8,617 nucleotides of DNA from an uncultured Balneolaceae bacterium (GTDB taxonomy: Bacteria > Bacteroidota > Rhodothermia > Balneolales > Balneolaceae): assembly GCA_938003885.1 (NCBI GenBank), contig CALKWT010000022.1:1-8617 (forward strand), in the 5' to 3' direction. Below the pieces are notes generated by a model, which was given only the letters and a program-made list of their open reading frames with translations, did no database searches and was not told where the DNA came from. The translations under genes and the position numbers were made by a program. Numbering within the stretch: the first letter of the stretch is position 1; every line of letters begins with the position of its first letter. Of this stretch, positions 7,083 through 8,617 are shown in pieces.

Positions 7083-8048
7083 TCAAAACTGCGTTGTGCG
7101 TTCTGTTGCCTGAACCGCGCGGGCTGTGCGTGCTTCTCGCCCTGTGGCGTCGACCGGAAATACCCTGAACCATTGTCCGGGCAGGCTGGTCCCATCGCAT
7201 TGATAGCTCCGGGCATCGGACGCTGCCTCACCGATCAGTTCAAAGATCCCGGTAGCGAGATCCGACCGATATATCCGGAAGCCGGCTATCTGATCCCCGT
7301 TTTGAACCTGCCATTGCAGGGCCGCTCTGCCTTCCAGATAAAGAGCCTGAACATTTCTGGTAGGTGTCGGGGGATGAAGAAGATGCACTGTGAAGGGCTC
7401 TGCAACCAGCGGAACGGATTCGTTCCCCAACGAATCGACGGCTGAAACAGCGTAGTGATACACTCCGTTAAGCACAGCGGCCTGATCCCGGTATGTCCGC
7501 ACGGCAGGGGTATGCTCTGCCAGAAGAACAGGGGACTCCACCTCCGCCTCTCTGCGATAGATCCTGTAGGAGGTTACATCACCCGAAACGGAAGCGCTCC
7601 ATGAGAGCTGCACCCGTTCGCCGCTCTCCATCCGCACCTGCAGGTTGGCAGGGGGGTCAGGAGGCGTCAGATCGGGAATCTGCAGGTAGGTTCGCACGGT
7701 ATCACTTCGGTTGCCATTTTGCCCGATGGCCACAATCCCGTACTCCATCGTCGCACCTTCCCGGAACCCCATGTTCTCGTAACCCTTGTCTGCCCAGGTG
7801 GTTTCTGTATGGGACTCACTGTTTAGCTGATCATAGACAGAACCGGATTCCGGGTGGATCTGCCTGCGAAGGATCTGATAGGTCTTCAATTCATCCGGGA
7901 AGTCGTTCGCCTCCCACTGTAGTTCCACCATTTTTCCCTCCTCTTGAAAAACAGCCTTTAGCCCGGTTACCGCCTCCGGAGCGGTATCGTCCCAAACGTA
8001 AACATGCGCCGGATTGGACAGCAACCCCTCATTGCCTTTCTGATCCAC
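7083..8048 (-). pseudogene. FN3-repeat protein, downstream piece after the frameshift
   Basis: This is the C-terminal part of a tandem fibronectin type III protein whose first part lies at 8054-8617 in another frame. The listed start is a GTG that encodes the Val of the FN3 core motif YAVTAVDQKGNE. The reading frame is open back to a TGA near 8140 with no earlier start, so independent translation is unlikely. The piece has the end of one FN3 domain, then three more: APEAVTGL..., PPDPPANLQV...YHYAVSAVDSLGNES, and TPTRNVQALYL...IAGFRIYRSDLATG. It ends with a short tail (RAVQATERTTQF) and TGA at 7085-7083. No sorting domain is recognisable. FN3 arrays are usually extracellular binding or spacer modules. 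The TPR gene begins 14 nt later. Whether the break is real or a sequence error cannot be told here. Confidence 0.8.
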
Positions 8049-8053
8049 GGCTG

Positions 8054-8617
8054 TTACTGCATAGCGGTTTCCGTCTCTCTGTGCAGAAAGTAGGTCTCCA
8101 GCGGCGGCAGGATTTGAGATGTAAGCCGAGTATACTCTTCCTCCTCACCTCGCGCAACATAGACGTGATAACCCGCCAAATCTGCCTCCAGACTCACCGG
8201 CCAGATGATTTCATTCTCATATGCATCCTTTACCTCTGCATGCACAGCCTGAACAATGGACGGCGGAACATTGTCTTCGACATAGAGGGTTATCACATCA
8301 CTGACGGATGAATTCCATCCTGAATAATCGATCGCTTCTACCCAAAACTCATACTCTTTCTCAAGTTCCGGTACAGTAAACTGCTCCCTGTATTGTGTCT
8401 CATCGGATCTTCTGACGAGTAGCGCATCGGTTGCACTTACGACCTCCTCCGTCTCCAGGTCCCTGTAATAGGAATGAAAGCGGATGATATGCCCGGTTTC
8501 CGGGGCCTGATCCGGTGACGGGTAGTGCCATTCCAGCGTAATGGTTCTCTCCAGGTGATCTGCGATAAGCTGTGAGGGCGGCTGTGCGGGGGGAGGCGAC
8601 AAAATAGTGGAATGTTC
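8054..8617 (-). pseudogene. FN3-repeat protein, upstream piece ending at a premature stop; 5' end outside window
   Basis: The frame is open to the right edge (EHSTILSPPPAQPPSQ...), so the gene starts outside the window; the in-frame TTG at 8602 is not a convincing start. The piece encodes one FN3 domain (about 8600-8270: ITLEWHY, then YEFWVEAIDYSGWNSSVS) and most of a second (VPPSIVQAV..., DLAGYHVYVARGEEEEYTRL). It then leaves the FN3 pattern at HRETETAMQ and stops at TAA 8056-8054. The missing strand, GNRYAVTAVD, continues without loss of sequence in the neighbouring frame, which is the downstream piece at 7083-8048. Together they form one broken gene. The full-length protein is probably a large secreted or surface protein; its N-terminus and any signal peptide cannot be seen. 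Confidence 0.8.
8074..8080 (-). other. Frameshift site at an AGAGAGA tract in the FN3 gene
   Basis: The minus strand reads CACAGAGAGACGG here. Removing one GA gives CAC AGA GAC GGA AAC CGC TAT, which joins the upstream frame (TYFLHR) to the downstream FN3 core (DGNRYAVTAVD) without a stop. Adding one base would also restore the frame. The exact point could lie anywhere from about 8057 to 8140, where both frames are open, but the dinucleotide run is the simplest place for slippage. Confidence 0.6.

Noticed and set aside
7069..7200. Upstream extension of the TPR protein to ATG 7200
   Set aside because: It adds 44 Arg-rich residues before a clear signal peptide and overlaps the end of the FN3 gene by 118 nt; the 7068 start explains both the signal and the 14-nt spacing.
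8054..8100. Programmed -1 ribosomal frameshift joining the two FN3 pieces
   Set aside because: No X XXY YYZ slippery heptamer and no clear downstream stem-loop were seen; slippage in the GA run or a sequence error is simpler.
7493..8311. 272-codon plus-strand open frame opposite the FN3 gene
   Set aside because: The product is rich in Arg/Pro/Ser with no domain pattern, while the opposite strand encodes clear FN3 domains.

Overview
The window is a block of accessory, cell-envelope and signalling genes. Every supportable gene lies on the minus strand, so transcription runs from right to left. The likely source is a member of Bacteroidota or its relatives (Balneolota/Rhodothermota type). This is inferred from three things: a TIGR02999-type ECF sigma factor paired with a transmembrane Ser/Thr kinase carrying TPRs, a BspA-like surface protein, and signal peptides that end just before a Gln, with poor Shine-Dalgarno sites. 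No taxonomic marker gene is present.

In order of transcription: (1) 8617-7083 is the 3' part of a gene for a protein built from tandem fibronectin type III (FN3) domains. It enters from the right edge and is broken by a frameshift near 8074-8080. (2) 7068-5050 encodes an exported 672-residue TPR protein. It starts 14 nt after the FN3 stop codon, so the two form an operon, which a hairpin-plus-U-run terminator closes at 5007-5060. (3) 4865-4296 is an ECF sigma factor. (4) 4153-1610 is an 847-residue membrane Ser/Thr kinase with a C-terminal TPR sensor-like half. An inverted repeat just after its stop codon may end or stabilise the message. (5) 1312 to the left edge encodes a secreted BspA/DUF285 repeat protein that is cut by the window. 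Its 5' region contains four copies of GTGTTA/TAACAC arranged as two inverted pairs.

The most interesting reading is the sigma/kinase pair. The sigma factor lacks the usual acidic residues of region 2.2 and has Thr/Ser in their place. This matches the pattern known for sigma factors switched on by a partner kinase. The BspA-like surface protein next to the kinase, and the FN3/TPR operon upstream, are reasonable but unproven targets of such a switch.

No tRNA, rRNA, CRISPR array, transposase or phage gene was seen. The only long non-coding stretches are 1313-1609, 4154-4295 and 4866-5049, each under 300 bases.
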